This document shows positions 49,958 to 58,870 of a stretch of DNA of 64,000 bases, in pieces. The position numbers and the translations under genes were made by a program. Positions within the stretch are counted from its first letter, which is position 1. Each line of letters opens with the position of its first letter. The stretch lies in assembly GCA_017615655.1 (NCBI GenBank), contig JAFZZS010000012.1, positions 1 through 64,000 on the forward strand. Direction: 5' to 3'. The stretch is from Alphaproteobacteria bacterium (lineage in GTDB: Bacteria; Pseudomonadota; Alphaproteobacteria; Rs-D84). A model generated the notes under the pieces. The model saw only the letters and a list, made by a program, of their open reading frames with translations, had not been told where the DNA came from and did no database searches.

Positions 49958-51648
49958 TTGTACTGCTCCCTGATAATAATCTTACCACCCGAACACACTT
50001 TACCCTCCTGTGAGTAGCAAAATGTAAATTCGTTCTCGCTTAATTGTATCAGTTCAAAATGCGTCAAAACGTTTGGCAGAATTAATGAAGAATACTTTAA
50101 TTTTACAACATCAAAGGCTGGCACAGTAGTGTGAAAAAACTGTCGTATAAAGCGGAATACAAAATGCATCTGAATAACACCCGGCAATATTGGTAAATTT
50201 GGAAAATGCCCTTCAAAATATGCGCTATCACCCAAAAACGTTAAATTTGCGGTCAAATTTGTATTTGTTCTAACAAGATTTTGAACAATGGGTTCAAACA
50301 CTGGTGAATTTAACATCGCCAGAATTTCATTTTTTATAAATTTACCTTGGGAATTAGTCGGAATTTGATTGACGATACGAATACATCTTGGTAACGCAAC
50401 TTTTGGTATAAAACCAGATAAATATCTTTTCAACTCTTCTATAAATTCACGTCTGCCGATACTTACTATCCTGGCTGCACCCGTATCAGTTAATTCCATC
50501 ATGCATCCAATAATATCACGAACCCCTTTACGCATTACAACACAATATGCACGTGATACATATTCATTATTTTCAAGCCATTTTTCCATATCTGGCAAAG
50601 AAATTCTTTCTTCTGCAATTTTTACAATTCTATCAGCGCGCCCAAGTAATCTAAAATGTCTTGCATCAATCGGGTCTATTGCATCAGACATTACATAAGG
50701 ATTTTGGAAAGAATACGGAGAAACCACTTCCGCACAACCATCCTTTATATCTAATTTCACCGTATCAAATATTGTCCAATTAACATCAATTTTCTGTTGC
50801 CGACATGCAACACCACCAGTTTCAGTACTACCAAAAATTTCAAACGGCGATACACCAAACATATCAAAAGTTGCATTTGCGGTTTTCGCTGATAACAAAC
50901 TGCCAGATGTAAATATTCCTATACAATTTCTGGGGAAATTGTACTGACCACCGTATCTTGTGATACCATCCAGGAATGACGGGGTTGTCATAAATATTAC
51001 CTTATCACAACGCGATTGCTTTTCAATTAGCTCTTCGGGCGTGAATACCATATCCGTATCCACAGGTATACCACTAAGCATAGGGAACAAAACACGCCAT
51101 AAAACCCCATACATGTGATACGCAGCAATTGATGCCACCACAATTGGTTTCTGATCAATCAGATTCGCATGCATACGAATATGATAATCAACCTCGGCAA
51201 ACAACATTGACATGGTCTTTTCAATGCGCTTTGGAACGCCAGTAGAACCCGATGTAAAGAAATAAACTTTTGCATCAGACATATCCGTAAAATTCCAATT
51301 TACCGTATCTGATGATGCGTTAGGCGATACTTTGGTAAAACCACAAAAATCATTTGCAGAATCTGTTATTATTACTTGTGTCAAATCGGCATATAAATTC
51401 GCATTTTGCGGGGTCAATATTCCGGGCAACGCAACTGCTTTATGTAACTGAAGTAATGCGAAAAAGCAAACACAAAAAAGATAAAAGTTATCTGGAATAT
51501 AAAGAATAACTGTATCGGTGTTTATCTTTGCAAAATAATTCGCAAACCTGCCTATATCGGTGGCGAATTGCCCTATCGTCTTGTTCCCCTGAGAGCCGCA
51601 AAACAAAATAGTATTATTATTAATTGCAAATAGACTATTTGTGTTCAT
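49951..51648 (-). CDS. Acyl/aryl-AMP ligase fused to a hot-dog dehydratase
   Basis: 565 residues. The N-terminal ~440 residues are an AMP-forming ligase: TSGSTGVPKRIEK (132-144) is the P-loop, FGSTETGGVACRQ the A5 motif, LGRADRIVKIAEERIS the A8 region, and NSQGKFIK the A10 lysine. It would activate an aryl acid for the ACP. The last ~100 residues are a FabZ/FabA-like hot-dog domain with GHFPNLPILPGVIQ. In many polyene clusters these are two adjacent genes, so the fusion is notable. ATG 51648 lies inside the end of the upstream membrane-protein gene (14 bases). Confidence 0.88.
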   Translation of the reverse strand: MNTNSLFAINNNTILFCGSQGNKTIGQFATDIGRFANYFAKINTDTVILYIPDNFYLFCVCFFALLQLHKAVALPGILTPQNANLYADLTQVIITDSANDFCGFTKVSPNASSDTVNWNFTDMSDAKVYFFTSGSTGVPKRIEKTMSMLFAEVDYHIRMHANLIDQKPIVVASIAAYHMYGVLWRVLFPMLSGIPVDTDMVFTPEELIEKQSRCDKVIFMTTPSFLDGITRYGGQYNFPRNCIGIFTSGSLLSAKTANATFDMFGVSPFEIFGSTETGGVACRQQKIDVNWTIFDTVKLDIKDGCAEVVSPYSFQNPYVMSDAIDPIDARHFRLLGRADRIVKIAEERISLPDMEKWLENNEYVSRAYCVVMRKGVRDIIGCMMELTDTGAARIVSIGRREFIEELKRYLSGFIPKVALPRCIRIVNQIPTNSQGKFIKNEILAMLNSPVFEPIVQNLVRTNTNLTANLTFLGDSAYFEGHFPNLPILPGVIQMHFVFRFIRQFFHTTVPAFDVVKLKYSSLILPNVLTHFELIQLSENEFTFCYSQEGKVCSGGKIIIREQYNV

Positions 51649-52186
51649 GCATAACCCCCATGCGAACAAAATATTCTATGACAATCATCAATCCAATTAA
51701 GCAATATGAAATCAATCCGTTGTATAATGTCCATATCCAATCAGACATAAATACCGTTCCAAACGATATTAACGTATTTATACACATGAAAATTGCCCAG
51801 GCGAGCGTCACATTATATGCATACCCCCTTGATGCAGCCGTCATTTCATAACCCATTTTTTCAGCGAAACGCTGTACCAAAGGCACATTCCTTAAAGAAA
51901 TCGTAAACATAGCACAAACCGCCGCATTCATAAATACCGGATAAAGTTTTAGAAAAATTTCTTTATCAGAAATCATTGTCAATGCCGCCAACGCTAGTCC
52001 TAATATCCCAAGCCATATATTTTTGTGCTGTACCAGTGTAACAAGTATCACACAAATCAAAACTAACCCCAGCATACGAACAGAAAAATTATGCTGCAAT
52101 GCGATAAAAACAGCAATTGGATATGCAATTGTACATAATCCACCTAGTACCTTAATCAGCCGAATTGACAATTTTTTCAATTGCAT
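51635..52186 (-). CDS. Small polytopic membrane protein of the aryl polyene cluster (COG4648-like)
   Basis: 183 residues with about six helices (VLGGLCTIAYPIAVFIAL, MLGLVLICVILVTLVQHK, GILGLALAALTMI, WTLYNGLISYCLIGLMIVIEYFV). Its size and place between the ACPs and the ligase match the membrane protein common in aryl polyene loci. ATG 52186 is preferred because AGGA is 8 bases upstream; ATG 52195 is possible. Function unknown. Confidence 0.78.
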   Translation of the reverse strand: MQLKKLSIRLIKVLGGLCTIAYPIAVFIALQHNFSVRMLGLVLICVILVTLVQHKNIWLGILGLALAALTMISDKEIFLKLYPVFMNAAVCAMFTISLRNVPLVQRFAEKMGYEMTAASRGYAYNVTLAWAIFMCINTLISFGTVFMSDWIWTLYNGLISYCLIGLMIVIEYFVRMGVMHEHK

Positions 52187-52406
52187 CAACAACATCCTGT
52201 AATGTGGAAATTTGCTTAAAATCTTCGGGTTTTACACGAACCTTGATAACTTTTTGTAATCTCACAACTAAATCAACTGCATCTATACTATCTAAATCTA
52301 AATCCTCAACCAACTTAGCCTCGGGTTTCACTATATCAGGCTTACAATCAAAATCCTTGATTAAAATCTCTGATATCTGATTAAAAATTTCATCTTTCGT
52401 ATACAT
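52152..52406 (-). CDS. Acyl carrier protein
   Basis: 84 residues with the phosphopantetheine site DLDSIDAVDLVV (Ser 40) and the usual four-helix acidic pattern. It is the second of two ACPs in the cluster. Its end overlaps the membrane-protein gene by 35 bases. Confidence 0.93.
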   Translation of the reverse strand: MYTKDEIFNQISEILIKDFDCKPDIVKPEAKLVEDLDLDSIDAVDLVVRLQKVIKVRVKPEDFKQISTLQDVVDAIEKIVNSAD

Positions 52407-52412
52407 GATAAG

Positions 52413-52688
52413 TTACTCCAAATTGATACCTGTTGATTTAGCAATATATTCCGCCAATGATGCGACAGATTTAAAGTATTCTTTGTTAGCCTCTTTATCC
52501 GCTTTGAACGTAACCCCATAATGCTTTTTTAATGCCATACCCAATTCAAGCGCATCTATGGAATCAAGTCCTAAACCGTCACCAAACAACGGCGCATCGG
52601 TTATAATATCAGCGGCAGAAACATCCTCAAGATCCAATGCGGAAACAATTATTTCTTTGATTTCAAATTCAAGTTCTTGCTTTTTCAT
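52413..52688 (-). CDS. Acyl carrier protein
   Basis: 91 residues with GDGLGLDSIDALELG (Ser 43). It lies 6 bases upstream of the other ACP gene. The two ACPs differ enough to suggest separate tasks, such as starter loading and chain extension, as reported for aryl polyene systems. Confidence 0.93.
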   Translation of the reverse strand: MKKQELEFEIKEIIVSALDLEDVSAADIITDAPLFGDGLGLDSIDALELGMALKKHYGVTFKADKEANKEYFKSVASLAEYIAKSTGINLE

Positions 52689-52755
52689 AGTATACTATTC
52701 CTATGGTTTAACCAATACGCCCAGGATAAAGAAATTTACATTTCATGTCAAGCAG

Positions 52756-53499
52756 TTATGGTTCAAATATAGCACCTGCCGCTAAATTTGTAACAGAAAT
52801 TGCCGCATCACGCAGTGATTGATTTTCCGGCATATTATAACTAATTTCGGGTTTCAATTTTAGTGTATAAACAGATGTCCGGGTTCCAATATCGTACCAT
52901 TTTTGCATCTTACCCAAAATTTGTGGCACATTTTCAATACATATCGGTAAAACCGGTTTCCCTGTTTTTATATGCAAATATGCAAAACCGCGATGTAGCC
53001 TTGTTTTACGGCCCTTTACTGTTCGTGTCCCTTCGGGAAAAATCAGTATATTGTAACCGTTGTCTAAAAATTCGGTGCCACGTACAATAAATTCATCCGC
53101 ACTCATATCATTAGACAAATAAATATGTTGTATGACTTTTTTTATAAATAGATTATGAAACAGACTTTTTTTCACGACACAAACGCTGTTTGGAATCAAA
53201 GATATTAAAATCACAACATCTATCAGTGACGGATGATTTGCAATGATTATATGACCCCGCACAGTCTTTAATTGTAACATATTACCACATCTGACAGAGA
53301 TAAGACGCATTCCCGCCATCAACCAAACAAAAAACTTCCATGATATATGGATAGATTTTGATAAAATTTGTCGTCTTTTTGCGGGGTTACGATATATAAA
53401 CAGCATAATTGGAAAAATAATTCCACCAAGACCCAACGCACCCACACCAAATATTACAAAACAAAGCAAACATAAAAAACTGCGAATTACACGTATCAT
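52756..53499 (-). CDS. PlsC-type acyltransferase
   Basis: 247 residues. Two hydrophobic stretches in the first 65 residues, then the acyltransferase motifs ANHPSLIDVV (His 89, Asp 94) and FPEGTRTVKG. It resembles 1-acylglycerol-phosphate acyltransferases and probably links the polyene chain or a fatty acid to its lipid anchor. It overlaps the ketosynthase-like gene by 4 bases. Confidence 0.87.
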   Translation of the reverse strand: MIRVIRSFLCLLCFVIFGVGALGLGGIIFPIMLFIYRNPAKRRQILSKSIHISWKFFVWLMAGMRLISVRCGNMLQLKTVRGHIIIANHPSLIDVVILISLIPNSVCVVKKSLFHNLFIKKVIQHIYLSNDMSADEFIVRGTEFLDNGYNILIFPEGTRTVKGRKTRLHRGFAYLHIKTGKPVLPICIENVPQILGKMQKWYDIGTRTSVYTLKLKPEISYNMPENQSLRDAAISVTNLAAGAIFEP

Positions 53500-54125
53500 C
53501 TGTCACCCATTTTCCAACAAGAAGTAACCAATTCACCACCATTTACCAGAAAATCTGCCATCGCATCAAAGGTCAGTGGCGAATATTCATCATGATTTGC
53601 CGTCCAACTAATTTTGCGCCGACCAGAATCAGATAACATAAATGCCAAGCCTTGCGCCAAAACTGGTTTATTAAGATATGCTTCATACATTTCTGGTGAT
53701 TTTTCCTCAGCAAATACAAACAATACCGGTTTTTCCGCAGTTAACGCCGCCAAAACCCCAGATTCCAATGTTCGTATCCCCGCTGCAATTGATATATATG
53801 AATTTTTATTTTCGGTTAGTATAGAAAATGCGCCTGCCGCGGCATTGTGTACTGAATTGCTAAAACCTGCTGGTGACATTTCTGATTCAGTATGGAATTG
53901 GGTAATCAATTTTATTGTTTGGCGCCATTCTCCGTATCTTGACGCAAAGACAACCTGATAACATGCATTATCTGGAACAACCTGCTTTGATATTCCTACC
54001 ACTATTTTTTGCAAATCTGTCATTCGACGTCGCGTCATTGGTGGAATAAAAGAAACATCTGGCAATTTTTCATCGTCAGATTCACGCCATATATAAAACT
54101 TGTCTAACCCGATTGTGTTATTCAT
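53496..54125 (-). CDS. Ketosynthase-like chain-length factor
   Basis: 209 residues, about half a normal ketosynthase. MSPAGFSNSVHNAAAGAFSIL aligns with the N-terminal ketosynthase half, but there is no Cys at the active-site position (ISIAAGIRTLESG). This fits the beta-ketoacyl synthase-like, N-terminal-domain proteins of aryl polyene clusters, thought to pair with a full ketosynthase and set chain length. ATG 54125 is used; the first gene of the minus arm. Confidence 0.83.
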   Translation of the reverse strand: MNNTIGLDKFYIWRESDDEKLPDVSFIPPMTRRRMTDLQKIVVGISKQVVPDNACYQVVFASRYGEWRQTIKLITQFHTESEMSPAGFSNSVHNAAAGAFSILTENKNSYISIAAGIRTLESGVLAALTAEKPVLFVFAEEKSPEMYEAYLNKPVLAQGLAFMLSDSGRRKISWTANHDEYSPLTFDAMADFLVNGGELVTSCWKMGDR

Positions 54126-54140
54126 ACTTGCAAAAAAAGA

Positions 54141-54192
54141 TTGTTTATACAATACTTACGGCAAGTATAATAGGATTTAGCTCCATTTGCAA
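54141..54192. promoter_or_regulatory. Divergent promoter region of the aryl polyene cluster with palindrome
   Basis: Minus arm: TTGCAA (54187-54192) and TATACT (54164-54169 on the complement), spacer 17. Plus arm: TATAAT (54166-54171) with a weak -35 near 54141-54149. The two -10 boxes overlap, so polymerases would compete. A palindrome ATACTT ACGGC AAGTAT (54152-54168) covers both and is a candidate operator for one regulator controlling both arms. Confidence 0.5.
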
Positions 54193-54205
54193 GCGGGTTT
54201 TGAAT

Positions 54206-55342
54206 ATGAATTGTGTACTAAGCAATCTTGGTTTTGTATGCGCGTTAGGAACAAACACTGACGATATATCACGCAATGCGCGAAATGGCGACCAGACAGG
54301 AATGCAACCCAAAGATGTTATTGTTAATGGCGATGTTGTTCCTTTTGGCATGGTAAAAATTGCGACTAAACACGACATGCGTTTTTACGATTTGTTGCTT
54401 GCCGCATTTGAACAAATTAGACCCGCCACAGACAATATTAAATCTGTATATTCCCCTGCACGTATCGGTATTGTTTTGGGGGCAAGCAACACCGCTGTGC
54501 ACGAAGCACAACAACATATTAACAACAAATTATCAACTGGTGTCATGCCAGATAATTTTTCAGTATTGATGCTTGAACTTGGTACACCTGCGGAACTGTT
54601 GCGCGGTATTACTGGGATAAAAGGTCCGGCTTTTACAATATCTACGGCATGTTCTTCTAGTATCAAGGCATTAGACTGCGCACGCGATTTAATTAAAAAA
54701 GACATTTGCGATGCCGTAATATGTGGCGGTGTCGATGCAAGATGCGATTTTGCATTAAACGGATTTAATGCCCTAGAGGCGTTATCACACAAAATAACAA
54801 ATTCAATGTCAAAGAATCGTGATGGAATTAACCTTGGCGAATGTGCAGCGTTGTTTATAATGCAACGTGGTGAAAATGGTATTTTTGTCAAAGGATTCGG
54901 TGAAACGTCTGATGCATATCATCCAACCGCCCCAGACCCAAGCGGCACTGGTGCTATAGAATCTATGCAAAAAGCAATTATGGATGCAAAATTGTTAGCA
55001 TCAGATATAGATTATATAAGTATGCATGGAACCGGGACACTTGCAAATGATGCAATGGAATCCAGAGCAATTTATGATATTTTTGCTGATAAAACAATTT
55101 GCGCATCATCAAAATCATTAACAGGACATTGTCTTGGGGCGGCAGGCGCATGTTCAGTTGCACTGTCCTGGTTAATGCTGACCAACAATTTTATCATTCC
55201 ACATGTGTATGACGGTCATTTCGCCGATGATTGCGCCCCGATAAAATTAGCCACAACAAAAGATAACCTGACCGTGCAAAATGTTTTATGCAATGCATTC
55301 GCCTTTGGCGGCAGTAATTCAACAATAATAATTGGGAAATAA
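54206..55342 (+). CDS. Beta-ketoacyl-ACP synthase (aryl polyene elongation)
   Basis: 378 residues. Complete Cys-His-His set: STACSSS (Cys 149), MHGTGTLAND and KSLTGHCLGAAGA. It condenses malonyl units onto the growing chain on ACP. It starts the plus arm; ATG 54206 gives a normal KAS N-terminus (MNCVLSNLGFVCALG). It ends one base before the dehydratase gene. Confidence 0.9.
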   Translation: MNCVLSNLGFVCALGTNTDDISRNARNGDQTGMQPKDVIVNGDVVPFGMVKIATKHDMRFYDLLLAAFEQIRPATDNIKSVYSPARIGIVLGASNTAVHEAQQHINNKLSTGVMPDNFSVLMLELGTPAELLRGITGIKGPAFTISTACSSSIKALDCARDLIKKDICDAVICGGVDARCDFALNGFNALEALSHKITNSMSKNRDGINLGECAALFIMQRGENGIFVKGFGETSDAYHPTAPDPSGTGAIESMQKAIMDAKLLASDIDYISMHGTGTLANDAMESRAIYDIFADKTICASSKSLTGHCLGAAGACSVALSWLMLTNNFIIPHVYDGHFADDCAPIKLATTKDNLTVQNVLCNAFAFGGSNSTIIIGK

Positions 55343-55343
55343 T

Positions 55344-55814
55344 ATGGAACAATACAAAATATCTGATTTATTACCGCACCGCCCACCGATGCAACTTATT
55401 ACCGCAGTAGAATCCGTCGATTTTGACGCACAAAAATTGATAGCTAGGGTTGACATTACCCCAAATGATATAATGTACGACGAAAATATCGGTGGCGTTC
55501 CATCATGGATATCACTTGAATACATGGCCCAAGCCGTTGGATGTTTTATTGGTGCCGCAGACCTTAAAACTAACCCATCTGCCAAACCTCATGTGGGATT
55601 TGTACTGGGGTCACGAAAACTGACCGTGAATCTCCCAGTATATTTTGTAAATCAAAGTTACTTTATACATGTGGCATCTGCTTTTTATGATAAAAATATT
55701 GCAAATTTTGACTGCAAAATATACAATTCGGACAACAATCTTGTTGCATCTGGGGCAATAAATGTATTCCGCCCAGACGACATTCAACAATTTATGGATA
55801 CGCAAAATGAATAA
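55344..55814 (+). CDS. Hot-dog 3-hydroxyacyl-ACP dehydratase (FabZ-like)
   Basis: 156 residues. LLPHRPPMQLI carries the FabZ-type His; SWISLEYMAQAVGCFIGA is the central helix with the Glu. It removes water from the 3-hydroxy intermediate to make each double bond. It stands in the canonical KS-DH-KR-KS order and overlaps the reductase gene by 8 bases. Confidence 0.88.
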   Translation: MEQYKISDLLPHRPPMQLITAVESVDFDAQKLIARVDITPNDIMYDENIGGVPSWISLEYMAQAVGCFIGAADLKTNPSAKPHVGFVLGSRKLTVNLPVYFVNQSYFIHVASAFYDKNIANFDCKIYNSDNNLVASGAINVFRPDDIQQFMDTQNE

Positions 55815-56535
55815 CAAAAGGATTCTTATTACGGGGGCAAGTCGTGGCATTGGACGTGCCATTGCGTTGTATCTTGCACCCATGGGGTATGATTTAGTGT
55901 TGCATTATAATAAAAATTCTGCGGCCGCATCTGAAACACTGCAAGAAGTTGTTTCCGCAGGTGGACATGGCAGACTAATTTCTTTTGACATATCAAATCG
56001 CCAGGAAACATCTGATGCCATTACAACCGATATAAACGAAAATGGTGTTTACTATGGCGTAGTTTGTAACGCAGGTATAAACGCAGATGCGCCTTTCCCG
56101 GCAATCGATGGCGATATGTGGGATCGGGTTATTCACACAAACCTAGACGGGGTGTATAATACATTACAACCATGCGTTATGCCAATGATATCTGCGCGCA
56201 AACCCGGACGCATAATTGCGATATCATCTATTTCTGGGGTTATTGGTAATCGGGGTCAAACAAATTATGCCGCATCCAAAGCAGGAATTATCGGACTTGT
56301 AAAATCATTGGCCTCGGAACTTGCACGCCGCAATATAACAGTGAATGCAATTGCACCTGGTGTTATTGAAACAGATATGACATCCGATTTGCCAGTTGAA
56401 ATAGTCCGCGATGCAATTCCAATGCACCGATTCGGAAAACCAAACGAGGTTGCCAGTCTGGTTGCATATTTATTATCTGATGATGCATCGTATATCACAC
56501 GCCAAGTTATTTCTGTAAATGGGGGAATGATATAA
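55807..56535 (+). CDS. 3-oxoacyl-ACP reductase (FabG-like)
   Basis: 242 residues of the short-chain dehydrogenase family. Cofactor loop GASRGIGRAIAL (10-21), CNAGIN, and the catalytic Ser 141, Tyr 154, Lys 158 (NYAASKAG). It reduces the 3-keto group before dehydration. The gap to the next ketosynthase gene is one base. Confidence 0.93.
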   Translation: MNNKRILITGASRGIGRAIALYLAPMGYDLVLHYNKNSAAASETLQEVVSAGGHGRLISFDISNRQETSDAITTDINENGVYYGVVCNAGINADAPFPAIDGDMWDRVIHTNLDGVYNTLQPCVMPMISARKPGRIIAISSISGVIGNRGQTNYAASKAGIIGLVKSLASELARRNITVNAIAPGVIETDMTSDLPVEIVRDAIPMHRFGKPNEVASLVAYLLSDDASYITRQVISVNGGMI

Positions 56536-56536
56536 A

Positions 56537-57766
56537 ATGAAACGTGTTGTTGTAACAGGTATGGGATTAATCAGTTCACTTGGGAACGATTTAGAATCTG
56601 CAGAAAATCGTTTGCACAAACTTAAAAACACCATTCGTATTATGCCCGAATTGACCGATATACGCGGTCTGAATACCCATCTTGCTGCACCTGCGATGGA
56701 TTTTAATCTGCCTGAACATTACACACGCAAAGTTTTGCGGACAATGGGGCCTGTATCAATTATGGCGGTATACAGTGCGGAAAATGCGCTTGCCGATGCT
56801 GGATTAATCGATTCACCAGTATTGACATCTGGGCGCACCGGGGTGGCATATGGATCATCATTTGGCTCGGCCGAAGGGGTCGCAGATTTCTTTTCTATAA
56901 ATCAAACCAAAGAAGTTGGCGCAATCACATCATTTTCATATCTAAAACTTATGCCACAAACAACCGCAGTAAATATATCACTTTATTTTAAAACTGTTGG
57001 GCGCATTATTCCAAGTGGCACCGCATGCACATCAGGCAGTTTGGCCATTGGATATGCATATGAAACAATAAAAAATGGCATCCAAGATATTATGATTGCT
57101 GGCGGTGGCGAAGAATTCGATATAACCCAAGTCGCCGTATTTGATACGCTGTATGCAACCAGTACCAAAAACAATACCCCAGAATTATCCCCTGCCCCAT
57201 TTGACAAGGCGCGCGATGGATTGGTAATTGGTTCTGGGGCGGGAACATTGATACTTGAAGAATATGAACACGCCAAGGCACGCGGAGCAAAAATATATGC
57301 TGAAATTGTTGGATTTGGTTCTAATACTGATGGAATGCATGCGACACAACCAAATAAGGATACAATGGCGCAATGTATGCGTCTCGCGCTGGAAAGTTCG
57401 AATTTATCTGCCAACAATATAGGTTATATAAACATGCATGGAACCGGGACGATTCATGGTGATATTGCGGAAAGTAACGCAACAGAATCTGTATTCGGTT
57501 CAAATACCCCGGTCAGCAGTCTTAAAAGTTATGTCGGACATACGCTTGGCGCGTGTGGCGCCTTGGAATCCATTTGGACAATTCAAATGATGCGCGACGG
57601 ATGGTTCGCCCCGACACTAAATCTTAATACACCAGATGAGCAATGTGGAACATTGGATTACATAATGGGCACTGGGCGTAACATTGATGCACAATATGCA
57701 ATGAATAACAACTTTGCATTTGGGGGTATAAACACATCATTAATATTCAAGAAAGGAGAAAATTAG
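56537..57766 (+). CDS. Beta-ketoacyl-ACP synthase (second ketosynthase)
   Basis: 409 residues of the FabF type, with active-site Cys 164 (GTACTSGSLA) and both His motifs (MHGTGTIHGD, KSYVGHTLGACGA). Two full ketosynthases plus one half-size partner are usual for aryl polyene systems; one may start the chain and the other extend it. Followed one base later by the lipoprotein gene. Confidence 0.93.
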   Translation: MKRVVVTGMGLISSLGNDLESAENRLHKLKNTIRIMPELTDIRGLNTHLAAPAMDFNLPEHYTRKVLRTMGPVSIMAVYSAENALADAGLIDSPVLTSGRTGVAYGSSFGSAEGVADFFSINQTKEVGAITSFSYLKLMPQTTAVNISLYFKTVGRIIPSGTACTSGSLAIGYAYETIKNGIQDIMIAGGGEEFDITQVAVFDTLYATSTKNNTPELSPAPFDKARDGLVIGSGAGTLILEEYEHAKARGAKIYAEIVGFGSNTDGMHATQPNKDTMAQCMRLALESSNLSANNIGYINMHGTGTIHGDIAESNATESVFGSNTPVSSLKSYVGHTLGACGALESIWTIQMMRDGWFAPTLNLNTPDEQCGTLDYIMGTGRNIDAQYAMNNNFAFGGINTSLIFKKGEN

Positions 57767-57767
57767 C

Positions 57768-58184
57768 ATGTCAAAAACATTGTTTCTAATTTTAACTGTT
57801 TTACTAACTGGTTGCACTGCTGGTGGAACATTACACAGACCCATTGCAGATGACTTAAATTCCGAGCGAGCAAACGGATTCCTAAATCCAGAAATTCAAA
57901 TGTTTTTTGGTAAATCAGAAATAAGCGGCAAAAACCTTGGCACTTACACTGCAAACAAAAGAACAAATGGTTCTAATAAAACCCCAGAAGATGCATGCCA
58001 GATCGCATTTTTGTCTGCTATTAAATCATTACAAAATCGCGCAGTTAAACAGGGTGGAAATGCCGTTACGAATATTCATAGTTATTACAAAAATGTACCA
58101 CAATGGAGTGATACAACCTATCGTTGCGAAGATGGGCACATTGTCACTGCTGTAACACTACGCGGAACTGTTATTAAAATGTAA
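57768..58184 (+). CDS. Lipoprotein of the aryl polyene cluster
   Basis: 138 residues with lipobox LLTGC. The mature domain (EDACQIAFLSAIKSLQNRAVKQGGNAVTNIHSYYKN ... HIVTAVTLRGTVIKM, quoted in parts) recalls the small YbjQ-like proteins sometimes labelled excinuclease subunits that occur in aryl polyene loci. AAAGGAGAA precedes the ATG. It closes the plus arm before a terminator. Role unknown; perhaps an envelope-side factor in product handling. Confidence 0.7.
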   Translation: MSKTLFLILTVLLTGCTAGGTLHRPIADDLNSERANGFLNPEIQMFFGKSEISGKNLGTYTANKRTNGSNKTPEDACQIAFLSAIKSLQNRAVKQGGNAVTNIHSYYKNVPQWSDTTYRCEDGHIVTAVTLRGTVIKM

Positions 58185-58207
58185 AAGCGCCCAATTGGGC
58201 GTTTTTT
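58183..58207. terminator. Terminator ending the plus arm (bidirectional)
   Basis: CGCCC AATT GGGCG (58188-58201) flanked by AAAA and TTTTTT, between convergent genes. Confidence 0.82.
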
Positions 58208-58829
58208 AAAACATATATCTGGCACCTACTAGAAATTCTGACGATGTGTATTCTAGTTTAGATAAACTGGCACTTTTTAGTTTTCCAAAATCATTGTACC
58301 GATACATAAAATCAAAATAAATTTTTGTATTTAATATATACGTAATACCACCACCAAGCGCCCAAACAAAATTCTTGTCAGAATTTGAACTTTTATCACC
58401 AATTGAATTTTCTTCTGTTAATTTTAAAACGCCGTATCCGGCACCACCCATCAAAAATGGTTTGAATCGTGATTGGGTATAAAAATCAAAATACAAATTG
58501 GTCATACCAACCTGATTTTCCAATTTATAATCTATATCGTCCGTATGCATCGATAGTTTACTGGAAATAGAATATCCGGCTTCTAGACGAAATGCACCTG
58601 ATCGCCAGTTATTAAAAACTATGCGCATTCCCAAATTTGGGTTAAATGAGAAATTTCGTTTATCGCTTGGAACATAGCGACCAAATCCGCCATCGGATTC
58701 ATTGATTGTCTTAACCAACGAATATGATATTCCACCACGTACAGACGCATACCCATAAAGCCCCAACGCATGCGCATCACCAACCGCGCACAAACCTAGT
58801 ATAATCGCCACAATAGTATTTCTTTTCAT
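58206..58829 (-). CDS. Outer-membrane beta-barrel protein (Opa/OmpA-like)
   Basis: 207 residues with signal peptide (TIVAIILGLCAVGDAHA) and alternating beta strands (LYGYASVRGGISYSL, GAFRLEAGYSISS, NLYFDFYTQSRFKPFLMGGAGYGVL, VWALGGGITYILNTKIYFDFMYRY). It ends in an aromatic residue (FLVGARYMF), the signal for BAM-dependent insertion. About eight strands fit the small OmpX/Opacity barrel family. Next to the polyene cluster but facing it, so a link is not implied. Confidence 0.85.
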   Translation of the reverse strand: MKRNTIVAIILGLCAVGDAHALGLYGYASVRGGISYSLVKTINESDGGFGRYVPSDKRNFSFNPNLGMRIVFNNWRSGAFRLEAGYSISSKLSMHTDDIDYKLENQVGMTNLYFDFYTQSRFKPFLMGGAGYGVLKLTEENSIGDKSSNSDKNFVWALGGGITYILNTKIYFDFMYRYNDFGKLKSASLSKLEYTSSEFLVGARYMF

Positions 58830-58870
58830 GATGTCCCCTATTCCATATACACATCATTATAGGAATTTTT

